This document shows positions 16,681-25,435 of a stretch of 64,000 nt of DNA, in pieces. A model generated the notes under the pieces. It saw only the letters and a list, made by a program, of their open reading frames with translations. It had not been told where the DNA came from and made no database searches. Source of the DNA: G963667425 sp963667425 [NCBI: bacterium] (GTDB lineage: Bacteria > UBP6 > UBA1177); contig OY763407.1 in assembly GCA_963667425.1 (NCBI GenBank), forward strand, positions 2,887,303 to 2,951,302. The letters are read 5' to 3'. The translations under genes and the position numbers were made by a program. Numbering within the stretch: the stretch's first letter is position 1; the number at the start of each line of letters is the position of its first letter.

Positions 16681-18024
16681 TTAGAAATAGAGTTCATATT
16701 CCTGAGGTGTCGGAGCATTGTAAATATACTCGGCTTCCTGATTTTTTATTTTTATCCATGTATTTATAAGACCTTCAGGGAAAACACCTTTCAGATATTC
16801 ACTATCTTCTTCAAGTCCTTTAAGCACAAGCCTTAAATTAAGTGGAAATGGTTTTTCATCTTCAGAATTATAGCCCAGAGCAACAGGATCCATACCTTTT
16901 TTTATTCCATCAAGTCCTGCAAGAGCCATTGCTGAGAGCATGTAGTAAATGTTCGATGATGCATCACCGGTTCTGAATTCTATTCTGACAGAGTCTTTTT
17001 TAAGATATCCAGGTATTCTTATTGCTGCAGCTCTTGAACCTTTTGCAAATGTTGCATTCATTGGTGCTTCATATCCAGGAACAAGTCTTCTGTATGAATT
17101 TGTGCTTGGATTTGTAAAGGCAAGAAGTGATCCTGTAAGACTGTGAGAGAGAATTCCTGCTGTATAGTTCAGTGCTGTTTTACTTAAATTGAAAATTTCT
17201 TCACCAGGCATTATGGTTTTTCCGTTTTTTGTGAGATACTGATGTACATGAAGTCCATTACCAGCAAGTTTATACATAGGTTTTGGCATAAATGTAACAG
17301 AAAGACCTATTTCATCGGCTACACATTTTATTATCCATTTCGCAAGTGAAACTTTGTCTGCCACTTCACATAAACTCATAAAGTTAAGTTCAATTTCAAG
17401 CTGTGCTGCTGAAACTTCATGGTGATGATATTTTACAGGAATCCCTATGGATTCCATTATTGTTACAGACTCATTTCTTAAAAATTCATATTTATCTTCA
17501 GGGGAGAAACGGTGATAGCCTTTCTGATTTCCAAATCTGGGCATTGTATCATATTCTTCACCAAGACCTTCACTGGTCTCAACTGCATAGAAGGAATGAT
17601 CTGGGGCTGTTGAGTATCTTACTTTGTCAAAAACGTGGAATTCAAGTTCGACAAGCATTTTAAGATCTTCCGCTATTCCTGATTTTTTTATTTCTGCAAG
17701 AGTGTTTTTTGTTATGTTTCTCGGATAATCCAGAAAAGGTTCACCGGATGTTTTCAGAACATCACAGAAAACGTGGGCTGTAGTGTATCCATCTTTATCT
17801 TCTATAAAAGCTGTTGTCATATCTGGTATAGCTATCATATCTGAATCTGTAACTTTGGCAAAGCCGAAATTTGAAGCATCAAAGCCTATTCCTTCTTCAA
17901 GAATTTTATCGGTTATATAACCTTTGGGGATAGAGACATGTTTTATTGTTCCATGAATATCGACCATAAGAAAATCAAGAAAGTCTATAGATTCAATATT
18001 GCCGTCAAATTTTCTTAAATTCAT
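16681..18024 (-). CDS. glnA: Glutamine synthetase, type I
   Basis: 447 residues, the length of the GSI-alpha group. Makes glutamine from glutamate, ammonia and ATP in the cytosol. Visible signatures: ELEFHVF (metal Glu), HHHEVSAAQLEIEL, NGLHVHQ (metal His loop), NPSTNSYRRLVPGYEAP, and RIEFRTGDASSNIYYMLSAMALAGLDGI in two adjoining parts. No adenylylation loop of the E. coli (beta) type was seen near the C-terminus. Two ATGs are adjacent; the second is chosen because GGAGG lies 6 nt before it, against 3 for the first (18027). A small DUF4405 gene follows in the same transcript. Upstream DNA is AT-rich, with no clear sigma-54 site. Confidence 0.95.
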   Translation of the reverse strand: MNLRKFDGNIESIDFLDFLMVDIHGTIKHVSIPKGYITDKILEEGIGFDASNFGFAKVTDSDMIAIPDMTTAFIEDKDGYTTAHVFCDVLKTSGEPFLDYPRNITKNTLAEIKKSGIAEDLKMLVELEFHVFDKVRYSTAPDHSFYAVETSEGLGEEYDTMPRFGNQKGYHRFSPEDKYEFLRNESVTIMESIGIPVKYHHHEVSAAQLEIELNFMSLCEVADKVSLAKWIIKCVADEIGLSVTFMPKPMYKLAGNGLHVHQYLTKNGKTIMPGEEIFNLSKTALNYTAGILSHSLTGSLLAFTNPSTNSYRRLVPGYEAPMNATFAKGSRAAAIRIPGYLKKDSVRIEFRTGDASSNIYYMLSAMALAGLDGIKKGMDPVALGYNSEDEKPFPLNLRLVLKGLEEDSEYLKGVFPEGLINTWIKIKNQEAEYIYNAPTPQEYELYF

Positions 18025-18152
18025 CATCAGCCTCCAATAGCATTGTTAAAAAACGGTAAAGTAAAGAACTCTAATATAATGTAAATCAATTTTCAAATAT
18101 TTTAGGATATTTTTAGATAAAAATTATAGTTCTGGAAAATATTTTAGAAAAG

Positions 18153-20915
18153 TTAGGATTTAAGAAGTGAAAGTAAATTCTGAGGTAGTGAATTGGCCTG
18201 TGCAAGCATTGACATAGCAGCCTGAGACAGAATCTGATTCTTTGAAAGCTCTGTCGTTTCCTGCGCAATATCAAGATCCTTGATTCTGGATTCTGATGCA
18301 TAAGCGTTTTCAGCCTGAACGGTAAGATTGTTTATTGTATGTTCTAGCCTGTTTATAAGAGACCCAAGCTTTGATCTTTCAGAACTTACTGCATCTATAG
18401 CTTCATCCAGTTTGGTAATGCTGCTTTGGGCAAGTGTCTGGTTGTTTACAAGTATATTGTCAACTCCAAGTGCATGTGCTGTCATTTCACTTATGTAACT
18501 GTCAATTGTCTGACCTTCATTTGATCCTACCTGAAATGATTTTGCATTGTTTACGACATGAATATACTCTTTCACTGTTCCTGTAGCGTTTTCAAAAACG
18601 AATCTTTTACTCGCGGTATCCCAACTGACGTCAATATCAAGGTTAGGATTCAGCTCTATATCAACTCCACTTACGACATTTCTTAGAATGTTATCAGCAA
18701 CAGTATCTTCTCCAATAATTTTTCCAGTATGAGCATCTTTAACTGTTACAGTCATTGGATCATGATCTGTATCCTGAATTGTAACAAGAGAAAGTGCATT
18801 AAGCAGTGACTCATCACCAGAGAAATAGAGTTTTCCTTTAGGTCCCATCTGTGGTGAGCGGATAACTATTGTTCCTTTGACAGCTTCATCACTAAGTGGT
18901 GTTGCTTCAGAAACATAGTCGGCAATATGATTGTCAATGAGCGCATCTCCTGTTCCCATTCCAAGACCGCCATCTGCAGTACTTGAACTGATTGCCTGTT
19001 CTATTTTGTCTGCAACTTCACCTATAGTATCTTCAGGGTCGATATATATAGTTGTGGTTGTTCCCATGGAATTGTTTATTGTCAGACTTTTGCCATTTTC
19101 ACCAAGTATGAAGTTGCCCTGACTGTCATAGAATTTATCTATCTGCCACAGTTTGGTTGTCCTGAAGGCTTCTCCAGAGCCAGCTATTACGTCAAATGTT
19201 ATAGGATCAAATTCTTCGTCAACGTCTACACTAGTTGCACTGTTACTTGCAAGGTTTCCAACTTTAACATCTATTGAACCAAAAGAGATATCTCCGGTAT
19301 CTGTATCTATGTAGCCGACATCAACAGTTGTAGTTGTATTGTTGAGACCATCTACAGCAAATGCCCAGACAGGTCCTGTCTGTGTATTAATGTCAGCTGC
19401 AATTGCTGTATCAGATGTTCCATTTTTAAAAGGTGTATCAACTCTCAGTGCTGCATGGTCTCCGCTGTTATAGTTGAGATCATTAAGTGCAATAAGTAGT
19501 TTGTCTCCACGGTTTAATGTTGTTCCATCAGCAAAGTCATTAATAGCAAAGCTTACTTTACCATCCGGGCTTGTTATAGTTTTTAAACCTGAGTTTAATG
19601 CAAGGTTAGTTGTCGTTACCCATGTTGAACCGTTATCAAAGCTCACTTTTGCATATATTTCGTCACTTGTTGAAGCGTTGTCTACTGTATCTCCTTTGGT
19701 TATTTCAATAATTGCATAACCAGAGCCTTCATGTGCTGTAACATTGGTCGGATTTCCTAATGCATCTGTACATGCTGAAATTATTGCAGTTGAAAGAGCA
19801 TTAGGTGTTGAAGCAACAGGTATGTCCGAGCTCATAGGCTGCTCATATGAACCTACTACTGTTACGGAGTCGTTGGTATTTACAGCACCGTTGGACTGTA
19901 TTTGATTATCCACGTAAATGGCATATGTTCCATTTATATCTTCACTGGAAGGTAATCCGTCAGGGTCTCCAATGTCCACTACTCCTGCTGGATAATCTAC
20001 ACCTCCACTGAAGTAATATATAGATGTTGTTGGAAAACCTCCGACATTTGTATTGTCTGCATGTACAGAGTAGATATTTCCTTCATCTCCTCCAACTTTG
20101 GCTTTTATTGCAAGGTTTCCAGATCCGTCAACATAAGCCAAAACATAGTCATCCAGCTCTTTATTGTTATTAATAAGTGTCACCATTTTAGTTGGTGTAT
20201 CAATAGATGCATCAACAGCAAGATCGTATGTAGTTCCAAGTCCAAAGTCAAATGTTACAGTTCCTGCATTACCTGCAGCATTACTGTCACTTAAGGTAAC
20301 TGAAGCGTTAGTTTCGTTGAATTTAACGTTGTCAACACCTATAGCTGCCGATTTAAGAGAAAATATATCGGTTTTTAAAACGTGGTTCGGGATTGGCTCG
20401 GTATCTATTTCAAGCTCATAGTTTCCTTCGTCAACTGCTCCTCTGATGATAAGATTAACATCTTCAGAACTAGTACTCCACAGAGCTGTTGCACTTCCAT
20501 CCAAAAGCTTCTTTGTATTAAATTCTGTTGTTTTTGCGATTCTATCAACTTCTTCTCCAAGCTGATCTATTTCTTTCTGTATTTCCGTTCTGTCATTTGC
20601 CGTGAGTGTTCCGTTTGCAGCCTGAACTGCCAGTTCTCTCATTCTCTGAAGTATATTCTGTGATTCAGCCAATGATGATTCAGCTGTCTGCAGATATGAA
20701 ATTGCATCCTGCGAATTCATTACAGCTCTGTTAAGACCTTTTAGCTGTGTATGTAATCGCTGAGAAATTGAGAGCCCTGATGGATCATCAGCAGCGCTGT
20801 TTATTCTCAAACCGCTTGATAGCCTTGAAATTGACTGATCAAGGTCTCCCTGGACGTTGACCAGATTATTTCTGGCTATGTTGGCAGTCAGATTACTATT
20901 AAAAGAAAGTCCCAT
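18153..20915 (-). CDS. fliC: Giant flagellin (second of tandem pair)
   Basis: 920 residues; ordinary flagellins have 250-550. The start at GLSFNSNLTANIA is chosen for its GGAGGGAATA-ATG context and because flagellins begin this way; the upstream in-frame ATG adds 14 residues without family support. Residues 1-150 are the D0/D1 helices (LSSGLRINSAADDPSGLSIS, MRELAVQAANGTLT); the last 100 residues are the C-terminal D1/D0 (ESRIKDLDIAQETTELSKNQ, ending SLLKS). Between them is an insertion of about 670 residues that would form large outer domains exposed on the filament. It is clearly paralogous to the neighbouring flagellin throughout, including TTKLWQIDKFYD and DPEDTIGEVADKIEQAI. No sigma-28 site of its own was seen. 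Confidence 0.93.
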   Translation of the reverse strand: MGLSFNSNLTANIARNNLVNVQGDLDQSISRLSSGLRINSAADDPSGLSISQRLHTQLKGLNRAVMNSQDAISYLQTAESSLAESQNILQRMRELAVQAANGTLTANDRTEIQKEIDQLGEEVDRIAKTTEFNTKKLLDGSATALWSTSSEDVNLIIRGAVDEGNYELEIDTEPIPNHVLKTDIFSLKSAAIGVDNVKFNETNASVTLSDSNAAGNAGTVTFDFGLGTTYDLAVDASIDTPTKMVTLINNNKELDDYVLAYVDGSGNLAIKAKVGGDEGNIYSVHADNTNVGGFPTTSIYYFSGGVDYPAGVVDIGDPDGLPSSEDINGTYAIYVDNQIQSNGAVNTNDSVTVVGSYEQPMSSDIPVASTPNALSTAIISACTDALGNPTNVTAHEGSGYAIIEITKGDTVDNASTSDEIYAKVSFDNGSTWVTTTNLALNSGLKTITSPDGKVSFAINDFADGTTLNRGDKLLIALNDLNYNSGDHAALRVDTPFKNGTSDTAIAADINTQTGPVWAFAVDGLNNTTTTVDVGYIDTDTGDISFGSIDVKVGNLASNSATSVDVDEEFDPITFDVIAGSGEAFRTTKLWQIDKFYDSQGNFILGENGKSLTINNSMGTTTTIYIDPEDTIGEVADKIEQAISSSTADGGLGMGTGDALIDNHIADYVSEATPLSDEAVKGTIVIRSPQMGPKGKLYFSGDESLLNALSLVTIQDTDHDPMTVTVKDAHTGKIIGEDTVADNILRNVVSGVDIELNPNLDIDVSWDTASKRFVFENATGTVKEYIHVVNNAKSFQVGSNEGQTIDSYISEMTAHALGVDNILVNNQTLAQSSITKLDEAIDAVSSERSKLGSLINRLEHTINNLTVQAENAYASESRIKDLDIAQETTELSKNQILSQAAMSMLAQANSLPQNLLSLLKS

Positions 20916-20955
20916 TATTCCCTCCTTGGATATAGGTTCGCTAATCTGTTTCAGC

Positions 20956-20982
20956 AAGGCATGACTTATAATGTCATGCCTT
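20956..20982. terminator. Stem-loop between the two flagellin genes
   Basis: AAGGCATGAC and GTCATGCCTT form a perfect 10-bp stem with a 7-nt loop, 17 bp after the first flagellin's stop. No T-run follows on the minus strand, so it may be a 3'-stabilising or attenuating hairpin that sets the ratio of the two flagellins rather than a full terminator. Confidence 0.6.
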
Positions 20983-20999
20983 TGTTTAAGTAGTTAAAA

Positions 21000-23780
21000 C
21001 TACTTAAGAAGCTGAATAAGATTCTGTGGTGTCTGATTAGCCTGTGCCAGCATTGCCTGAGCCGCCTGTGACATCATCTGGTTTTTGGCGAACTCAACAG
21101 ACTCAGCTGCTATATCAAGGTCGGTTATACGGCTATTTGATTCAATAGCACTTTCCTGCTGCATTGTAAGGTTGTTAATGGTGTGCTCAAGTCTGTTCAT
21201 AACAGCACCCATTCTGGCTCTTTCCGAACTTACTCTGTCAATAGCATTGCTGAGTTTTTCCATTGCTTCTTCAGCAAGAGCTGAATCAACAACCATTACA
21301 TTATTTACATCAAGAGCTGTAGCAGTCATTTCTCCAATGTAATTATCCATTTTCTGGCCTGCTGATGCTCCTATCTGAAAAGATGTTGAATTGTCAACTA
21401 TGTGAACATATTCTGTTACTGTTCCTGCGGCATTTTCGAAAATAAATTCTCTTTTTGCGGAATCCCATGAAACATCTACGTCAAGATTCGGATTGAGAAC
21501 TACATCAACTCCGCTGATTACACCTCTGAGCACTGAGTCGGAAACTGTATCTTCACCTATGTAATCGCCTGTATGTGCATCTGTAACTTTTATCGTCATA
21601 GGGTCTACTTCAGGAGAGTTGATTGTTGCGAGAGAAAGCGCATTAAGTATTTCCTCATCGGCTGAAAAATAGAGCTGTCCTCTTGTTCCCATCCAGGGAG
21701 ATCTTATTACAAGTGTTCCCTGAAGAGCTTCATCTGTTCCTGCTACAGGATCTACAATGTAATCGCAGACATGTCCATCAATAGATGAATTACCTGATCC
21801 CATTCCAAGACCACCATTAATTGCATCTTTTATTATTGCCTGTTCAATTTTATCTGCAACTTCACCAATTGTATCTTCAGGATCTACATATATTTCAGCC
21901 TGGTTTCCTTCCTGATTGTAAATAGTTATATATTTACCACTTTCACCAAGAATGAAATTGCCATCTGTATCATAGAACTTATCTATCTGCCACAGTTTTG
22001 TTGTATCATAAGCAGGACCACTTGAGCCTGTTACATCAAATGTTATCTGATTGTTCTCAGCTGTAATATCTGTATTTGTAGCATCATTTGAAGCTAAAAC
22101 TTCAACTTCAAGTCCAACCTTACCAAAAGTTATATCTCCTGTTTCTGAGTTAAGATATCCTATCTCTATATTTGTTGTCTTGTTGTTAAGTTCGTCTGTT
22201 GCAAAAGCCCATCTTGGACCATTTTGATAGTTAGGATCACTATCTACAGTAGCATCTGTTACGCCACTTACAAATGGAGTATCAACTCTTACTTCAGCGT
22301 GAGGTCCTTCATTGTAATCAAGATCGTTAAGTGCTATAAGAACTTTGTCACCAGCATTTACTGTACCACTGTTTATTGGAGCTATCTGAAAACTTATGGT
22401 ATTATCTGCATTTCTAATTGTTACATTTCCAGCTGCTGCTGCATCGGCAAGATCAGGTGTATTAGACCATGTAAGCCCGTTGTCAAAGCTTACCCTTGCA
22501 TAAATTTCAGCTTGAGTTCCATCTGGATTGTTACCTGCTGCATCAACTGTTGCGCCTTTTACAATTTCAAGTATTGCATAACCAGAACCAGCAGGTGCTA
22601 CTACATTCCCTGGCACGGAACCTGTCGTAATTGCTGTTGTTAAAAGGTTCGGTGTTGTTGCAACATCAATTCCTTTATCTTCATTTACAGGTTGTTCATA
22701 ACTTCCAACAATTGTAAGGGAATCTTCTGTTGTAACATCTGCAAATACAGTATTATCTGCATATACTCTGTAAGTATTATTTACATCTTCAGATGCCGGG
22801 ATACTATCAGGCATTGAGACTCCGGTTATGCCTGTCGGGTAATCGTCTCCACCACTTAAGCTGTGAGCAAGACCATCAGTAATACCTGCTACAGCTGTTC
22901 CACTTGCAAGAACAGAGTATGCATTACCTTCTTCTCCTGCAACTTTTGCCTGGATAGTAAGATTTGTTCCTGTATTATCAACTGTTGCAACTACATATTT
23001 GCTGATTTCTGAATCTTCATTGATACTTCTTGCAATTTCTGTCGCAGATCCGACTCCACCTGCTCCCCAGGCATTTGTTGCAAGAGTTAAAGGACTTCCT
23101 GAACCGAAATTGAATTCAAGATAACCATCTACAGTGTTCGTTGTAGCATCAACTGCTATGGTATAAGATGCATGAACTGCATTAAGATTAACATCTGTAA
23201 CACCCTGTGCTGCTTCTTTAACTTTGAAAATGTCTGATTTGATTACGTGATTTTCTACAGGATCTGTATCGATTTCAAGTTTGTAGTTACCTTCCTGAGC
23301 TTTTCCTCTTACAATAACACTAACATCATCACTGCTGCTTGACCAGATAACAGATGCTGTTCCGTCAAGGAGTTTTTTAGTGTTAAATTCTGTAGAAGTT
23401 GCGATTCTGTTAACTTCTTCTTTCAGCTGATTAACTTCCTGCTGAAGTTGCTGTCTGTCTGATGCTGTAAGTGTACCGTTTGCAGCCTGAATAGAAAGTT
23501 CTCTCATTTTTTGTAAGATAGACTGCGTTTCATTAAGAGCTGATTCTGCTGTCTGGAGATAGCTGATGCCATCCTGAGCATTCATAATAGCTCTTTCAAG
23601 ACCATTGGACTGTGTCTGCAATCTTTGAGATATTGCAAGACCAGACGGATCATCTGATGCTCCGTTGATTCTGAGTCCGGTTGAAAGTCTTTTAATTGAT
23701 TTGGTTAAAGAACTGTCTGCTGTTTGCAGAGCGCGGTGAGCGGTTAACGCTGATACATTACTGTTAAATGCTAAACTCAT
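21000..23780 (-). CDS. fliC: Giant flagellin (first of tandem pair)
   Basis: 926 residues. Begins SLAFNSNVSALTAHRAL; the N-terminal D0/D1 has LSTGLRINGASDDPSGLAIS and MRELSIQAANGTLT, and the C-terminal D1/D0 has ITDLDIAAESVEFAKNQMM and ends PQNLIQLLK. The central insertion of about 680 residues includes flagellin-IN-like segments (ATEIARSINEDSEISKYVVA) and is probably a multi-domain surface of the filament. Expressed from a sigma-28 promoter about 130 bp upstream, through a structured leader with candidate CsrA sites that overlap its Shine-Dalgarno (GGGAGGAG, 4 nt from ATG). Being promoter-proximal, it is probably the major filament subunit; its paralogue lies 84 bp downstream. Confidence 0.94.
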   Translation of the reverse strand: MSLAFNSNVSALTAHRALQTADSSLTKSIKRLSTGLRINGASDDPSGLAISQRLQTQSNGLERAIMNAQDGISYLQTAESALNETQSILQKMRELSIQAANGTLTASDRQQLQQEVNQLKEEVNRIATSTEFNTKKLLDGTASVIWSSSSDDVSVIVRGKAQEGNYKLEIDTDPVENHVIKSDIFKVKEAAQGVTDVNLNAVHASYTIAVDATTNTVDGYLEFNFGSGSPLTLATNAWGAGGVGSATEIARSINEDSEISKYVVATVDNTGTNLTIQAKVAGEEGNAYSVLASGTAVAGITDGLAHSLSGGDDYPTGITGVSMPDSIPASEDVNNTYRVYADNTVFADVTTEDSLTIVGSYEQPVNEDKGIDVATTPNLLTTAITTGSVPGNVVAPAGSGYAILEIVKGATVDAAGNNPDGTQAEIYARVSFDNGLTWSNTPDLADAAAAGNVTIRNADNTISFQIAPINSGTVNAGDKVLIALNDLDYNEGPHAEVRVDTPFVSGVTDATVDSDPNYQNGPRWAFATDELNNKTTNIEIGYLNSETGDITFGKVGLEVEVLASNDATNTDITAENNQITFDVTGSSGPAYDTTKLWQIDKFYDTDGNFILGESGKYITIYNQEGNQAEIYVDPEDTIGEVADKIEQAIIKDAINGGLGMGSGNSSIDGHVCDYIVDPVAGTDEALQGTLVIRSPWMGTRGQLYFSADEEILNALSLATINSPEVDPMTIKVTDAHTGDYIGEDTVSDSVLRGVISGVDVVLNPNLDVDVSWDSAKREFIFENAAGTVTEYVHIVDNSTSFQIGASAGQKMDNYIGEMTATALDVNNVMVVDSALAEEAMEKLSNAIDRVSSERARMGAVMNRLEHTINNLTMQQESAIESNSRITDLDIAAESVEFAKNQMMSQAAQAMLAQANQTPQNLIQLLK

Positions 23781-23788
23781 GGTACTCC

Positions 23789-23890
23789 TCCCTGAGTAAC
23801 TGTTCCTAAAAAAACTTCCCTGTTTTTTTTGTAGGGAACTCCCGACTCCCTGTCAGGATTTTTACGGATAATCATCCCTGCATCCGTAAA
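23789..23890 (-). promoter_or_regulatory. Structured flagellin leader with four CAGGGA motifs (candidate CsrA sites)
   Basis: On the minus strand CAGGGA occurs four times, at + coordinates 23875-23880, 23847-23852, 23817-23822 and 23789-23794. The first is in the 12-nt loop of a perfect 9-bp hairpin (TTTACGGAT/ATCCGTAAA, 23861-23890), in the context GCAGGGATGAT, close to the CsrA consensus. The last overlaps the Shine-Dalgarno. A second hairpin (TTCCCT/AGGGAA) carries the third. CsrA control of flagellin translation through leader sites of this type is known for hag in Bacillus; here it is inference. Confidence 0.6.
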
Positions 23891-23912
23891 CAATGAACGA
23901 TATTCACACTCT

Positions 23913-23939
23913 GTTACGGCTCCTGAAAAAGAAACTTTA
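23913..23939 (-). promoter_or_regulatory. Sigma-28 (FliA) promoter of the flagellin genes
   Basis: The minus strand reads TAAAGTTT, 11 bp, then GCCGTAAC. The consensus is TAAAGTTT-N11-GCCGATAA, so the -35 is perfect and the -10 matches GCCG and most of the rest. It lies 133 bp upstream of the first flagellin start, giving a leader of about 125 nt. Confidence 0.85.
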
Positions 23940-24012
23940 GCAGTTTTATCTTTTTTTGGAGTAATTGTTTGAATTTATTGAAATTTTGTTGGTTTGTTAA
24001 AAGGCGTTTATT

Positions 24013-24594
24013 TTAGCTTTCGTTAAGTTTTTTGAAAGATTCAGGTCTATGAAAATCGGGCGAGTCTGTATCTACCGGATATGCTGTCAGGTAATGTTTT
24101 TCAGGAAGATCATCACCGCATTTATAAAAATTTCCATATATATCTATTTCTGTAAGATCCGGTATGAAATCATAGCAGAAACATGTTACAGGAATTGTTA
24201 TATCAAGTTCCCATTCAATTCCTTTACCTGATACTGGTGTAACAAGAGGAAGTACAGGGTCGGTTCCCAATGATGGTGTCACTTTTATTTTTTTCAAGTG
24301 GCGGGTCGGAAGATATCTTCTTGTTTCTTTGTTTCTTCCATATTGTGCAAGAACAGTACCAATACAGTTAAATTCAAAATTGTAATAATTTTCCTTATCA
24401 AAAGAGACAAAAAATTCTACACATGTATCTTTATATACATCAGAGTTAATCTTTTTTTTATCAGCATAGACGTAAGGTTCTTTAACTTTATAGTGAAGTT
24501 TTATAGAGTATGGAGTGACATCCATAAAACCTTCAGCTTCGACATTCCTTCCTGGATATGCCAACCAGTTTACACTGTTTATTACGAATCTCAT
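24013..24594 (-). CDS. CBM9-like carbohydrate-binding protein
   Basis: 193 residues without a signal peptide. It matches the CBM9-type (DOMON-like) domain family often annotated as 'carbohydrate-binding family 9-like': DVYKDTCVEFFVSFD, YYNFEFNCIGTVLAQYG, WELDITIPV, NFYKCGDDLPEKHYL and the terminal SPDFHRPESFKKL. Such proteins are assumed to bind sugars, but for stand-alone cytosolic members the ligand is unknown. AGAGGG precedes the ATG. It is followed at some distance by the PATAN gene, and is probably monocistronic from its own promoter. Confidence 0.8.
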   Translation of the reverse strand: MRFVINSVNWLAYPGRNVEAEGFMDVTPYSIKLHYKVKEPYVYADKKKINSDVYKDTCVEFFVSFDKENYYNFEFNCIGTVLAQYGRNKETRRYLPTRHLKKIKVTPSLGTDPVLPLVTPVSGKGIEWELDITIPVTCFCYDFIPDLTEIDIYGNFYKCGDDLPEKHYLTAYPVDTDSPDFHRPESFKKLNES

Positions 24595-24626
24595 ATATAC
24601 CCTCTAAAAACAATGACAGGAAAAAG

Positions 24627-24653
24627 TTTATATTAACCTTTCTGTATGGTCAA
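24627..24653 (-). promoter_or_regulatory. Probable promoter of the CBM9-like gene
   Basis: The minus strand has TTGACC and TATAAA separated by 15 bp, 33 bp before the start codon; the spacing is slightly short. Confidence 0.45.
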
Positions 24654-24700
24654 GTTTTATTTTTTTTAAAATTGTTGTTTTTTGTTCTAATATGAATTTT

Positions 24701-25435
24701 TTAGTGTGTTACGAATAAGAACAGAATAATAGAGAAAATGACAAAGAAAATTATTTTTAATAATGTAGACAATGGTTCCTTGTGTGTTGAAATTGTTAGG
24801 CTTTTTAAACTGTATGCGTTTTCTATGACAGATAAAAATTCAGGCAGATCTTTTTTTGTATTAAAAATAAAACTGTCAATAAATGTTTTTTTCTCAAATA
24901 ATTCATCTGTTTTGATTTTAGGAGAAATTATTTTAACAGCAAAATGAGATAGTGAATTTTCATTGGTCAAAAGTCTGGAATACGTATCAAAATAATTTAT
25001 AAAAGAATCCAATTTTACAGATGCTACAATTTCATTGTCCAGATGAATATCTTCAGGAAGGAGTCTGCATTGGCCGTTGTCAGGTTTGAGCATGAACATA
25101 AGCATAAGTTGCCAGTAAAAATTGTATCCTCTTGTAATGACAGATCTTTCAAGCCCTATTTTGGAAGCCAGGACAACTTTGTCAGATTCAAAAGATGTTG
25201 CCTGCGCCGGCCGGTGTTTTTTTAAATCTGTGAGAGATACTTTATTGCAGTTATAAAGAAAAGAAATAAAGTCCTCATATCTTCCTTCATCATCAATTGC
25301 TGTTATTTTGCCAAGATTAAAATGTATCTGGCCTTTATTACCATTTTCGTAAACAAGAATGCCCGTTAGTTTTTGACGAGCTATTTCTTCTATTGCTGAA
25401 ATAGGTGTTATATATGTTTTCTGCTCAATACTCAT
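24701..25435 (-). CDS. PATAN (DUF4388)-like protein with C-terminal membrane anchor
   Basis: 244 residues. The N-terminal 60 residues fit the DUF4388/PATAN pattern: AIEEIARQKLTGILVYENG, then GQIHFNLGKITAIDDEGRYED. PATAN domains occur in deltaproteobacterial and cyanobacterial signalling proteins. The middle is helical without clear motifs. The C-terminus is a single transmembrane segment (IIFFVIFSIILFLFV), making it tail-anchored with the domain in the cytosol. Its start overlaps the stop of the upstream membrane gene by 4 bp (ATGA), so translational coupling and a joint function are likely. Confidence 0.68.
   Translation of the reverse strand: MSIEQKTYITPISAIEEIARQKLTGILVYENGNKGQIHFNLGKITAIDDEGRYEDFISFLYNCNKVSLTDLKKHRPAQATSFESDKVVLASKIGLERSVITRGYNFYWQLMLMFMLKPDNGQCRLLPEDIHLDNEIVASVKLDSFINYFDTYSRLLTNENSLSHFAVKIISPKIKTDELFEKKTFIDSFIFNTKKDLPEFLSVIENAYSLKSLTISTHKEPLSTLLKIIFFVIFSIILFLFVTH

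Noticed and set aside
18028-18152. Sigma-54 or nitrogen-type promoter for glnA
   Set aside because: No TGGCAC-N5-TTGC site was found; the region is only AT-rich.
20916-20999. Separate sigma-28 promoter for the second flagellin
   Set aside because: No GCCGATAA-like -10 with a matching -35 was found in the 84-bp gap, so read-through is more likely.
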